Assembly (NCBI RefSeq): GCF_029690045.1
Contig: NZ_CP121464.1
Location: 1,364,001-1,428,000 of the forward strand
From: Janthinobacterium rivuli
GTDB lineage: Bacteria; Pseudomonadota; Gammaproteobacteria; Burkholderiales; Burkholderiaceae_D
Direction: 5' to 3'
DNA: 64,000 bases
Part shown: positions 24,243-33,201 of the stretch, in pieces
Numbering within the stretch: position 1 is the first letter of the stretch
How the letters are laid out: each line of letters begins with the position of its first letter
Notes under the pieces: model-generated
The model's input: the letters and a program-made list of their open reading frames with translations, nothing else
What the model was told of the DNA's origin: nothing
Database searches by the model: none
Position numbers and translations under genes: made by a program

Positions 24243-25471
24243 CGACGCACGCAGAAAAAATCACGGCCTGGATCGACGACCACTTCGACGAGGAAGTCGC
24301 CTTTTTACAGCAGGTGGTGCAGCAGCCGACGGATACGCCGCCCGGCAACAACGCGCCCCATGCGGAGCTGGTGGCCCAATTGCTGCAGGCATATGGCTGG
24401 CACGCCGAAAAACACGCGGTCCCTGCCGACCAGGTGGAAGCGTACGGCATGCAGAGCATCACCAATTTGATCGTGCGCCGCCCCTACGGCGCAGGCGGGC
24501 CGACCGTGGCACTGAATGCGCATGGCGACGTGGTGCCGCCCGGCGACAACTGGACGTATCCGCCATATGGCGGCCAGATCGACGGCGGCTATATGTATGG
24601 CCGCGCGACGGCCGTCTCAAAAGGCGATTTCGCCACCTATCTGTTTGCCGCGCGCGCGCTCGAAGCCCTGGGCATTCCGCTCAAAGGCCAGCTGGAACTG
24701 CATTTTACGTACGACGAGGAATTCGGCGGCTTGCTGGGGCCGGGCTGGCTGCTGGAACAGCAACTGACGAAGCCCGATTTCGTCATCGCCGCCGGTTTCA
24801 GCTACGGCATCGTCACGGCGCACAACGCCTGCCTGCAGCTGGAAATCACCGTGCACGGCAAGTCGGGCCACGGCTCCATGCCGGAGACGGGGCACGATGC
24901 GCTGCAGGCGGCCAACAAGATCCTCAACGCCATCTATGGCCAGTTGCCGGAGCTGAAAAAGATCAAGTCCAAAGTGGCCGGCATCGACTCGCCCACCATG
25001 CTCGTGGGCCGTATTGACGGCGGCACGAATACCAATGTGGTGCCGGGCAAGGTCGTCATGAAGATGGACCGCCGCATGATCCCGGAAGAAGACCCGGTGG
25101 CGGTGGAGGCGCAGGTGCGCGCGCTGATCGAGAATGCCGTGCGCGGCGAACCTGGCATCCGCATCGAGATCCGCCGCCTGCTGCTGTCGCATGCGCTGCG
25201 CCCCTTGCCTGGTTCCGAGCAGCTGGTTGGCAGCTTGCAGAAAAACGCGCAAGCGATTCTGGGCGAGACGATTCCCGCCGTCGGCACGCCGCTGTATGCC
25301 GATGCGCGCCTGTATGGCGAGCGGGGCATCCCCGCCGTGCTGTATGGCGCCGGCCCGCGCACGGTGCCCGAATCGAATGCGAAGAAGGCCGACGAGCGCC
25401 TGGCGCTCGACGATTTGCGCAAGGCCAGCAAGATCGTTGCCCTGACCCTGCTCGACTTCCTGGGCGCTTGA
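24239..25471 (+). CDS. M20-family metallohydrolase
   Basis: A 410-residue zinc hydrolase of the ArgE/DapE/ACY1 group. LNAHGDVVPPGDNW gives His95 and Asp97; YDEEFGG gives the catalytic Glu pair. The segment GRATAVSKGD (121-130) replaces the usual GRG-x-x-D-x-K-G, leaving Val126 where the metal-bridging Asp is expected. Its ATG overlaps the puuD stop, so it is translationally coupled to purine degradation. An allantoate- or ureidoglycine-related amidohydrolase role is conceivable; the substrate is unknown. Confidence 0.82.
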   Translation: MTTHAEKITAWIDDHFDEEVAFLQQVVQQPTDTPPGNNAPHAELVAQLLQAYGWHAEKHAVPADQVEAYGMQSITNLIVRRPYGAGGPTVALNAHGDVVPPGDNWTYPPYGGQIDGGYMYGRATAVSKGDFATYLFAARALEALGIPLKGQLELHFTYDEEFGGLLGPGWLLEQQLTKPDFVIAAGFSYGIVTAHNACLQLEITVHGKSGHGSMPETGHDALQAANKILNAIYGQLPELKKIKSKVAGIDSPTMLVGRIDGGTNTNVVPGKVVMKMDRRMIPEEDPVAVEAQVRALIENAVRGEPGIRIEIRRLLLSHALRPLPGSEQLVGSLQKNAQAILGETIPAVGTPLYADARLYGERGIPAVLYGAGPRTVPESNAKKADERLALDDLRKASKIVALTLLDFLGA

Positions 25472-25534
25472 CAGGGCGGCGACTATGCCGCATGCATCCG
25501 GTAAGATGCATGCCTGGACAATCGCGGAGGCAGC

Positions 25535-26896
25535 ATGGATGTGACTGGCAAGAGGACGATAAGGGAACTGGCGGCCGACCTGGCCGCTGGCCGCATCACC
25601 AGCGTGGCATTGACACAGCAGATGCTGATGCGCGCCGAGGCGCACCGGGCGCAGGGCGGCCATGCGTATGTCAGCCTCGATGGCGAACAGGCGCTGATGG
25701 AAGCGCGGGCCAGCGATGCGGCGCGCGCCGCCGGCATCGTTGCCTCGCCCTTGGCCGGCGTGCCCATTTCCATCAAGGACCTGTTCGACGTCAAAGGGCA
25801 AACCAGCAGCGCCGCCTCGCTGGCGCTGGCCGACGTGCCGCCCGCCGTGGCCGATGCGCTTGCCGTGGCGCGCCTGCGCGCGGCCGGCGCCGTCCTGCTG
25901 GGCCGCACCAACATGAGCGAATTCGCGTTTTCCGGCCTGGGCCTCAATCCCCATTACGGCACGCCGCGCAATCCGCTGGACCATGAACGTGTGGCGGGCG
26001 GCTCCACCTCGGGCGGCGCCGTGACAGTGGCGCTGGACATGGCGGCCGGCGCGCTGGGCACGGACACGGGCGGCTCGATCCGCATTCCGTCCGCCTTTTG
26101 CGGCTTGACGGGCTTCAAGCCGACGGCCGCTTCCGTGCCGCTGGCTGGCACAGTGCCCCTGTCGCGCTCCCTCGATTCGGCCGGCCCCATCGCCCACAGC
26201 GTCGACTGCTGCGCGGTGCTGTACGCGGCGCTGTCGGGCCGCAAGCTTGCCGATGGTACGCCAGCGTTGAAAGGACTGCGTTTCGGCTTTACCCTGGACT
26301 ACGTGGGTACCCATGTCGAGCCGCAGGTACAGCAGGCATTCGACCGTGCGCTGGACAAGCTGCGCGCGGCCGGTGCCCTGGTCGAGCAGTTCGACTTCCC
26401 GGAATTGCTGGAGCTACCGACGATCAATGGCGGTGGCGGCCTGGTGGCGGCGGAAGCCTGGCACTGGCACAGGGCGCTGCTGGAAGAGACGGGTGCGCAA
26501 TACGACCAGCGCGTGGCGGCGCGCATCCGCCGCGGCCAGCAGCAGGGTGCAGCGGACTACATCGATTTGCTCGATGCGCGTGCGCGCCTGATCGCCATCG
26601 CGAAGCAGCGCCTGGCGCCATTCGACGCCTGGCTGATGCCCAGCGTAGCCGTACTCGCGCCGCAGGTCGCGCCGCTGGAAGCGGATGATGCCACCTTCTT
26701 TGCCACGAACGGTCTGGTGCTGCGCAACGCCAGCGTGATCAACTTCCTCGATGGCTGCGCGCTGTCCTTGCCATGCCATGCAGAGGGTGAGCTGCCCGTG
26801 GGGCTGGGCATTTGCGGCCTGGCCGGCGCCGACGATCAGGTGCTGCAAATCGGCCGCGCCGTGGAGGCGCTGTTGCGGGGGAGTGGAAAAGAGTAA
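25535..26896 (+). CDS. Amidase-signature family hydrolase
   Basis: A 453-residue amidase. The Ser-cisSer-Lys triad is visible as SIKDLFDVKG (Lys), GGSTSGGAV (cis-Ser) and GTDTGGSIRIPSAFCG (nucleophile Ser). GLTGFKPT follows as usual. It is 63 nt downstream of the M20 gene. An allophanate or ureidoglycolate-type amidase fits a nitrogen-scavenging cluster, but the sequence alone does not distinguish it from a general amidase. Confidence 0.88.
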   Translation: MDVTGKRTIRELAADLAAGRITSVALTQQMLMRAEAHRAQGGHAYVSLDGEQALMEARASDAARAAGIVASPLAGVPISIKDLFDVKGQTSSAASLALADVPPAVADALAVARLRAAGAVLLGRTNMSEFAFSGLGLNPHYGTPRNPLDHERVAGGSTSGGAVTVALDMAAGALGTDTGGSIRIPSAFCGLTGFKPTAASVPLAGTVPLSRSLDSAGPIAHSVDCCAVLYAALSGRKLADGTPALKGLRFGFTLDYVGTHVEPQVQQAFDRALDKLRAAGALVEQFDFPELLELPTINGGGGLVAAEAWHWHRALLEETGAQYDQRVAARIRRGQQQGAADYIDLLDARARLIAIAKQRLAPFDAWLMPSVAVLAPQVAPLEADDATFFATNGLVLRNASVINFLDGCALSLPCHAEGELPVGLGICGLAGADDQVLQIGRAVEALLRGSGKE

Positions 26897-26985
26897 TACC
26901 GTAGTGCAGGAAAATGCCAACTCTGTCATGATGGCTGGCATTAACATGGGAAAGTCGCGCTTCAGGCGCCGGCAAACTTCACACT

Positions 26986-28317
26986 GTGCACCGATACGAC
27001 CTGATTAGCTGTCATGACTGCGGCGTGTTGTACCGCAAACGTCCGCTGCGTCCACGCGAAAAGGCGCGCTGCATCCGTTGCCGCTCGGTGTTGTATCGCG
27101 GCGCCCACGCGCGCGGCGCATCGGCCGAATTGAGCAAGGTGGTGGCGCTCACCCTGGGCGCCGCCTTCGTCTTCCTGATCGCCCAGTTTTTCCCCATCGT
27201 CGAACTCGACGTCAATGGCCTGACCTCCAGCGCCACCCTGCTCGGTTCCATCCGCGTGCTGTGGTCCGAGCAAATGCACATCGTGGCGACGATGGTCTTC
27301 CTGTTTACCATACTCTTTCCCGCCATCGAACTCGGTTCGCTGCTGTATGTGGCGCTGGGCTTGCGCGGCGGCGTCAAGGTGCCGGGCTTTAACCGCGTGC
27401 TGCGCGCCGTGCAGACGGCGCGCGAATGGGGCATGACGGAGGTGCTGATGATCGGCATCCTGATCACCGTCGTCAAGATGACCAGCCTGGCCACGGTGCT
27501 GCCGCAACCGGGGCTGTTCGCGTTTGGCGCGCTGACCCTGATGCTGGCCATCGTCGTCTCGTTCGACCCCAAGGCCCTGTGGAACCTGGGCGACGACCTG
27601 ACCCGCCAGGCGCTGCCCGGCATCCGCTACAAGGCCTTCGCACCGGGCGAGAAGGTCTTGCCCTGCCATGCCTGCGGCCTGGTGGCGCCGCCGCTGGGCA
27701 AGGGCAAACACCTGGCGTGCGTGCGCTGCGGCACGGCCCTGCACGTGCGCAAGCCGGACAGCATCAACCGCACCTGGGCCTTGCTGATCGCCGCCATGAT
27801 CCTCTACATTCCCGCCAACCTGCTGCCCGTGATGGTGACGCAATCGCTGTTCGGCGCGCAGGACGACACCATCATGAGCGGCGTCGTGCTGTTCTGGACC
27901 AGCGGCTCGAAGGGCCTGGCCATCATCATTTTCATCGCCAGCGTGGTCGTGCCGATGCTGAAGCTGGGCGTGCTGGCGCTGCTGGCGTTCACGGCGCAGC
28001 GGCGTTCGCGCTGGCGGCCGCGCCAGCGCACCATTTTGTACCGCATGGTCGAATTCATCGGCCGCTGGTCCATGCTCGACATCTTTGTCGTCACCCTGAC
28101 GGTGGCGCTGGTGCGCTTCAAGTCGCTGGCCGTGATCACGGCCGGACCCGGCGCGCTGGCCTTTGGCGCCGTGGTGGTGCTGACCATGCTGGCGGCGATG
28201 CAGTTCGACCCGCGCCTGATCTGGGACCCCGTCGACGACAAGGCGGCCGAGGATGAAAAACGCAGCAGCGCAGAAAATACCGGAGACAATACAGTGATTG
28301 GAGAACAGCATGGCTGA
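26986..28317 (+). CDS. pqiA: PqiA family inner-membrane protein
   Basis: A 443-residue protein with two similar halves, each a Cys4 zinc-like motif followed by four membrane helices. The first has CHDC (9-12) and CIRC (29-32); the second has CHAC and CVRC. PqiA anchors the PqiB lipid-transport tube in the inner membrane. The start is GTG. It overlaps pqiB by 8 nt, giving a coupled pqiABC operon. Confidence 0.9.
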   Translation: MHRYDLISCHDCGVLYRKRPLRPREKARCIRCRSVLYRGAHARGASAELSKVVALTLGAAFVFLIAQFFPIVELDVNGLTSSATLLGSIRVLWSEQMHIVATMVFLFTILFPAIELGSLLYVALGLRGGVKVPGFNRVLRAVQTAREWGMTEVLMIGILITVVKMTSLATVLPQPGLFAFGALTLMLAIVVSFDPKALWNLGDDLTRQALPGIRYKAFAPGEKVLPCHACGLVAPPLGKGKHLACVRCGTALHVRKPDSINRTWALLIAAMILYIPANLLPVMVTQSLFGAQDDTIMSGVVLFWTSGSKGLAIIIFIASVVVPMLKLGVLALLAFTAQRRSRWRPRQRTILYRMVEFIGRWSMLDIFVVTLTVALVRFKSLAVITAGPGALAFGAVVVLTMLAAMQFDPRLIWDPVDDKAAEDEKRSSAENTGDNTVIGEQHG

Positions 28318-29941
28318 CAACGAAACGGGCGACCTTGCCGAAACCGGCGCGCGGCCTCTGCCCGAACCCGACGTGGATCCGGCCAGCCGCTGGCTGCCGT
28401 CGCTGGTGTGGCTCATTCCGCTGCTGGCCGCGCTGATCGGCGCCGGCCTGGCCGCCAAGTCCATCCTCGACCAGGGACCCACGGTGACGGTCAGCTTCAA
28501 GAGTGCCGAAGGCCTGGAGCCGGGCAAGACCAAGGTCAAGTACAAGGATGTCGATATCGGCCAGGTGCGCGCCATCACCCTGGGCGAGGACTTGAGCAAG
28601 GTGCTGGTGACGATCGACATGAGCAAGGAAGCGCGCCGCTTCGCCACCGCCGATTCGCGCTTCTGGGTAGTGCGCCCGCAGATCGGCGCCAGCGGCGTGA
28701 CGGGACTGGGCACCTTGCTGTCGGGCGCCTACATCGGAGTCGATACGGGCAAGTCGGAAGCCAAAAAGGAAAACTTCATCGGCATGGAGAGCCCGCCCGC
28801 CGTGGCCGGTGACCAGAAGGGCAAGCTGTACACCCTGCATGCGGACAGCCTCGGTTCCGTCGACGTGGGTTCGCCCCTGTTCTTCCATCGCCTGCGCGTG
28901 GGTAAGGTGGTCAGCTTCGCGCTGGACAAGGATGGCAACGGCATCACCATGTCCGTTTTCGTGAATGCGCCGTACGACCAGTTCGTCGGCAAGAACGCGC
29001 GCTGGTGGCATGCCAGCGGCGTCGACGTGCGCTTGGATTCCAACGGCTTCAAACTGAATACGCAATCGCTGGCCGCCATGCTGGTGGGCGGCATCGCCTT
29101 CGAGGCGGAAAATGGCCGCAAGCCCGAAGAGCCGGCGCCGGCCAATACCAATTTCCGCCTGGCGGCCGACGAGGCCAGCGCCATGCGCGAACCCGATGGC
29201 GAGGCGATCACCACCGTATTCTATTTCGACCAGTCGCTGCGCGGCTTGCAGCCTGGCGCCACGGTGGACTTCCGCGGCATCGTGCTGGGCGAGGTGCGTT
29301 CGGTCGGCATCGAGTTCGATCCCGTGAAGAAGAACTTCCGCATGCCCGTCACCGTCAACCTGTACCCGGCCCGTCTGGGCATGCGCTTCAAGGCCGCCGT
29401 CGACGATGAGGAAGGCTCGGCCGGGCACCAGCTGCTCGAACGCATGGTCAGCCGCGGCTTGCGCGCGCAGCTACGCACGGGCAACTTGCTCACCAGCCAG
29501 CTGTACATCGCGCTCGACTTCTTCCCGAAAGCGCCGAAGGTGGCGCTCGATCCGAACAGGTATCCGCTGGAAGTGCCTACCGTGCCCAATACCCTCGATG
29601 AACTGCAGACGCAGATCGCCAGCATCGCCCGCAAGCTCGATCAGGTGCCGTATGCGGAGATCGGCAACAACCTGAATGCCACCATCAAGCAGGCCAATAC
29701 CCTGTTCAAGCAGCTCGATGGCCAGGTGGTGCCGGAAATGCGCGATACCCTGACGGCGGCGAAACAGACCTTCGGTTCGGCCGAACAGGTGCTGCAGAAG
29801 GATTCGCCGCTGCAGTCGGACGTGCGCCAGGCCTTGCAGCAGCTGACGCAAACCCTGCAATCGCTCAATGCCTTGTCGGATTACCTGGAACGTCATCCCG
29901 AGTCCCTGATCCGCGGTAAAAAAGGAGATGAAAAAAAATGA
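28310..29941 (+). CDS. pqiB: PqiB family MCE-domain lipid transport protein
   Basis: A 543-residue protein with one N-terminal membrane anchor (WLPSLVWLIPLLAALIGAG) and three MlaD/MCE repeats: TVSFKSAEGLEPGKTKVKY, LHADSLGSVDVGSPLFF and a third starting YFDQSLRGLQPGA. A C-terminal coiled-coil-like region (about 420-540) follows. It forms a periplasm-spanning tunnel for lipids. The ATG at 28310 has GGAG 7 nt upstream. It overlaps pqiC by 4 nt. Confidence 0.92.
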   Translation: MADNETGDLAETGARPLPEPDVDPASRWLPSLVWLIPLLAALIGAGLAAKSILDQGPTVTVSFKSAEGLEPGKTKVKYKDVDIGQVRAITLGEDLSKVLVTIDMSKEARRFATADSRFWVVRPQIGASGVTGLGTLLSGAYIGVDTGKSEAKKENFIGMESPPAVAGDQKGKLYTLHADSLGSVDVGSPLFFHRLRVGKVVSFALDKDGNGITMSVFVNAPYDQFVGKNARWWHASGVDVRLDSNGFKLNTQSLAAMLVGGIAFEAENGRKPEEPAPANTNFRLAADEASAMREPDGEAITTVFYFDQSLRGLQPGATVDFRGIVLGEVRSVGIEFDPVKKNFRMPVTVNLYPARLGMRFKAAVDDEEGSAGHQLLERMVSRGLRAQLRTGNLLTSQLYIALDFFPKAPKVALDPNRYPLEVPTVPNTLDELQTQIASIARKLDQVPYAEIGNNLNATIKQANTLFKQLDGQVVPEMRDTLTAAKQTFGSAEQVLQKDSPLQSDVRQALQQLTQTLQSLNALSDYLERHPESLIRGKKGDEKK

Positions 29942-30534
29942 TGAAACCAATTTTTTCCGCGCTGCTGGCGGCCAGCCTGCTGGGCGCCTGCTCCACGCCC
30001 CAGCCCGAGCATTTCTATACGCTCAGCGGCGGCGCCGATGCGCAGCCGGCCAAGCCCGTCAAATACTATGTCGAGGTGCTGGCCGTCAGCGTGCCGCAGC
30101 AGGTGAGCCGCAACCAGTTTGTTGTGACGGCGCCGTCGGGCCGCATCGAATTGCTGGAGCAGCAGCGCTGGGCCGGGCCGCTGGCCGGCGAAATCGGCCA
30201 GGCCCTGTCGACGGCCGTGACGAACGACCTGGGCGCCATCGATGTGTTCCGCACGCCGCATCCGGACAACTTGCCCGTGTACCGCATCAGCACCAATGTG
30301 CAGCGTTTCGAGTCGGTGATGGGCCAGTATGCGCTGATCGACGCCGTGTGGAGCGTGCGCCAGCTGGCCACCAGCAAGGTGGTGACGTGCCGCACGATCG
30401 CCAATGAAAAGGTGGGCGCCGGCTACGATGAACTGGTGCTTGGCCATCGCCGCGCCGTGAACCGCATCGCCGCCGATGCGGCAAGTGTCGTGCGCGCTTT
30501 TGACAACGGCAACGCCGCCTGCCCGGCCGCCTGA
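29938..30534 (+). CDS. pqiC: PqiC family outer-membrane lipoprotein
   Basis: A 198-residue lipoprotein. The signal peptide ends in the lipobox LLGAC, followed by STPQPEHFYTLSGG, typical of ABC-type transport auxiliary lipoproteins. It should be the outer-membrane partner of PqiB. The start ATGA overlaps the pqiB stop, and GGAG precedes it. Confidence 0.88.
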   Translation: MMKPIFSALLAASLLGACSTPQPEHFYTLSGGADAQPAKPVKYYVEVLAVSVPQQVSRNQFVVTAPSGRIELLEQQRWAGPLAGEIGQALSTAVTNDLGAIDVFRTPHPDNLPVYRISTNVQRFESVMGQYALIDAVWSVRQLATSKVVTCRTIANEKVGAGYDELVLGHRRAVNRIAADAASVVRAFDNGNAACPAA

Positions 30535-30581
30535 GCGGCATTGCGCTACCCAGTCCCGGCGGCCGCTGGTAAAATGCGGCC

Positions 30582-30992
30582 ATGGGAATGACCTTGTTCA
30601 CGCGCCGCTTCGCCGCCTGGATCGCCTGTTTCGCGATCCTGCTGGCGGCGCTCGCGCCATCGATTTCCCAGGCCGTCGCCAACGCCAAGCAGGAGTCCGG
30701 CTCCGGCTGGGCCGAAATCTGCTCGGTGGCCGGCATCCGCTTCGTCCAGCTTGTGCAGGCCGATGATGACGGCGCTGCCGACGAAAAATCCGGCGGCAAG
30801 GCCATGCAGATGGAGCATTGCGCCTTCTGTTCCACGCATGCGGGTTCCGTCGGCCTGCCGCCGACGAACCCCGTGCTGCCGCTGCCTGTGGCCAGCGGCA
30901 CGGCCATTTTCCCGGCCCTGTACTACCAGTCCCCATCCCCGCTGTTCATCTGGTCCACCGCGCAATCGCGCGCGCCGCCCGCCCTCGTTTAA
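30582..30992 (+). CDS. DUF2946-type small exported protein
   Basis: A 136-residue protein with an N-terminal membrane or signal segment (FAAWIACFAILLAALAPSIS) and the Cys/His motif MEHCAFCSTHAG near residue 85, typical of DUF2946 proteins. These often lie beside TonB-dependent metal receptors. Here the receptor gene follows 77 nt downstream. The motif could bind copper or another metal; the biochemical role is not known. Confidence 0.75.
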   Translation: MGMTLFTRRFAAWIACFAILLAALAPSISQAVANAKQESGSGWAEICSVAGIRFVQLVQADDDGAADEKSGGKAMQMEHCAFCSTHAGSVGLPPTNPVLPLPVASGTAIFPALYYQSPSPLFIWSTAQSRAPPALV

Positions 30993-31069
30993 GTTTTTGC
31001 CTTTCCAATGCTGGCGCTGTCCACCTTGCGGTGTGACGCGCCGCATCCGCACACTTATACGAGAATCAC

Positions 31070-33193
31070 ATGAACAAGACATTATTGGTGTTGGCCGTCG
31101 TCATCACCGTGGCTTACCCTTGCGCGCAGGCGCAGCAACCTGAGCAAACCGACCACGCCATCGACACCGTCGTCGTTTCCGGCTCGCGCGCGCAATCATG
31201 GCTGTCCGAGACGCCGCAGGCCATCGGTGTCGTCAACGCCAAAACCCTGGAGCGTGACAAGCCCAAGACCATGGGCGATATCCTCAACCGCATCGCCGGC
31301 GTGTACTGGAATGACCTGGGCAACGAGCAGCACAGCATGAGCATCCGCCAGCCCATCGGCACGAATGCCGTCTACCAGTACCTGGAAGACGGCATCCCCA
31401 TCCGTCCGCTGGGCGTCTTTAACCATAACTCGCTCAATGAAATGAACATGGCGGGGGCCAGCGGTGTGGAAGTGGTGAAGGGCGCCGCTTCTTCGCTGTA
31501 TGGCAGCAATGCGGTGGGCGGCGCCGTCAATTTCCTGACGGCCGGCGCCAGCGCCACGCCGACGGCCAAGGTGGGCGTGCGGCGCGACGGCGTGGCTGGC
31601 TTTACCCGCTACGATACGTCCGCCAGCGATACCTGGGGCCCGCTGGGACTGCGCTTTTCTCATTATAGTTCGCGCCGTTCGCGCGACAACTGGCAAGAGT
31701 ACAGCTATGGCGACAAGGATTCGTTCTCGCTGCGCGCCGACTATGCGCTCAGTCCCACGTCGCAGCTGCGCGCCACCATCGTCCACACGGATCTCGATGC
31801 GGCCATGACGGGCAGCCTGTTCGAAAACGATTACCGCAATAATCGCGGCAAGAGCCTGAACACGTTCACCTACCGCAAGGACAAGACGACGCGCATGAAT
31901 CTGGCGTGGGAGGGCGCGACGACGGCCAATGGCACGAGCACCGTCACCGTGTTTACGCGCAAGAACGACCATGGGCAGATTCCCGCGTATTCCATAGGCA
32001 GTTGCGCGGGCATGCTGTGCAAGGGCGTCATCAACAACAACCACGTCGATTCGCTGGGGCTGGACGTGAAGCACCAGCAGGAATTCGCGTGGCTGCGTTC
32101 GCGCCTGATCGCCGGTGTTTATGTGGACAAGAGCGACAATCCCTTCGTCAGCGACAACCTGTCCATCGTGCGCGATGCGGCCACAGGCCGCTACCTGCGC
32201 TATTCGCTGGCCAATGCCAGCAATCCGCAGGGCGTGCGCGACTACCAGACGGACATCCTCAACACGGCCGTCTTCGCGCAATGGGAGTTCTCTCCGCTGC
32301 CTGGCACGCGCGTGGTGCTGGGCGGCCGCTCGGACGCCATCCGCTACGACTACCATAATCATCTGGCGCCGGGCGGCAGCGTCAATTACGGCGCGCCCGA
32401 CGAGTCGCGCAGCTTTTCGCATGTGAGCCCGAAGCTGGGCGCCACCTACGCCATCGGTCCTGCGGGTAGCGCGTATGCAAACGTCAGCCAGGGCTTTACG
32501 CCGCCCGAAGTGAGCCAGCTGTATGGCAAGACGGGCATCGCCGACCTGCAGCCGTCCGTCTACAACAACTATGAGCTGGGCTTGCGCTGGGCTTTCCTGC
32601 AGGGTCGTTTGAAACTCGACACGGCCCTGTACCGGCTTGACGGGCGCGACACCATCGTCAGCTATACGGTCTCGCCAGGCAACAGCGAAAACCGCAATGC
32701 GGGCCGCACGCGCAGCGAAGGGCTGGAGCTGGGCCTGAACTACGACAGCGGCCCGTTCGACGCGCGCTTCGCCACGGCCATTGCGCGCCACCGCTACCTG
32801 CGCTACCAGGTATCTGCCACTCTCGATTACAGCGGCCGCGCCATGCCGCAGGCGCCGCGCGACATCACGTCGATCGAGATCGGCTACAAGCCCGTGGCCG
32901 GCGCGCGTATCGCACTTGAAGCCGTGCACCAGGGCCGCTACTGGATGAACAACGCCAACACGGTGGAATACAAGGGCCATGCACTGCTGAATGTGCGCGC
33001 CAGCTACCAGCTCGCGCGCGGGCTGGAAGCGTGGGCGCAGGTGCGCAACCTGGCAGATAAACGCTATGCCGATTCGGCCAGCAGCAGTTACGCGGGCACG
33101 GGCAGCTACGCGGCCAATACGCAGAACCAGTACACGCCCGGCGCGCCGCGCAGCGTGATGCTGGGCCTGGGCTATACCTTCAACGCACTGTGA
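31070..33193 (+). CDS. TonB-dependent outer-membrane receptor
   Basis: A 707-residue receptor. A signal peptide ending in AQAQ is followed by the TonB-box-like IDTVVVSGSR, a plug domain (MGDILNRIAGVYW, VEVVKGAASSLYGSNAVGG) and a barrel ending in YTFNAL. Its partners, a DUF2946 protein before it and a PepSY protein after it, suggest uptake of a metal complex such as a siderophore or copper chelate. The PepSY reading begins at or overlaps its stop. Confidence 0.9.
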   Translation: MNKTLLVLAVVITVAYPCAQAQQPEQTDHAIDTVVVSGSRAQSWLSETPQAIGVVNAKTLERDKPKTMGDILNRIAGVYWNDLGNEQHSMSIRQPIGTNAVYQYLEDGIPIRPLGVFNHNSLNEMNMAGASGVEVVKGAASSLYGSNAVGGAVNFLTAGASATPTAKVGVRRDGVAGFTRYDTSASDTWGPLGLRFSHYSSRRSRDNWQEYSYGDKDSFSLRADYALSPTSQLRATIVHTDLDAAMTGSLFENDYRNNRGKSLNTFTYRKDKTTRMNLAWEGATTANGTSTVTVFTRKNDHGQIPAYSIGSCAGMLCKGVINNNHVDSLGLDVKHQQEFAWLRSRLIAGVYVDKSDNPFVSDNLSIVRDAATGRYLRYSLANASNPQGVRDYQTDILNTAVFAQWEFSPLPGTRVVLGGRSDAIRYDYHNHLAPGGSVNYGAPDESRSFSHVSPKLGATYAIGPAGSAYANVSQGFTPPEVSQLYGKTGIADLQPSVYNNYELGLRWAFLQGRLKLDTALYRLDGRDTIVSYTVSPGNSENRNAGRTRSEGLELGLNYDSGPFDARFATAIARHRYLRYQVSATLDYSGRAMPQAPRDITSIEIGYKPVAGARIALEAVHQGRYWMNNANTVEYKGHALLNVRASYQLARGLEAWAQVRNLADKRYADSASSSYAGTGSYAANTQNQYTPGAPRSVMLGLGYTFNAL

Positions 33194-33201
33194 GGATGGC
33201 C

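Noticed and set aside
26962..28713. 583-residue minus-strand frame opposite pqiAB
   Set aside because: Shadow frame; the plus strand has clear PqiA and PqiB domains.
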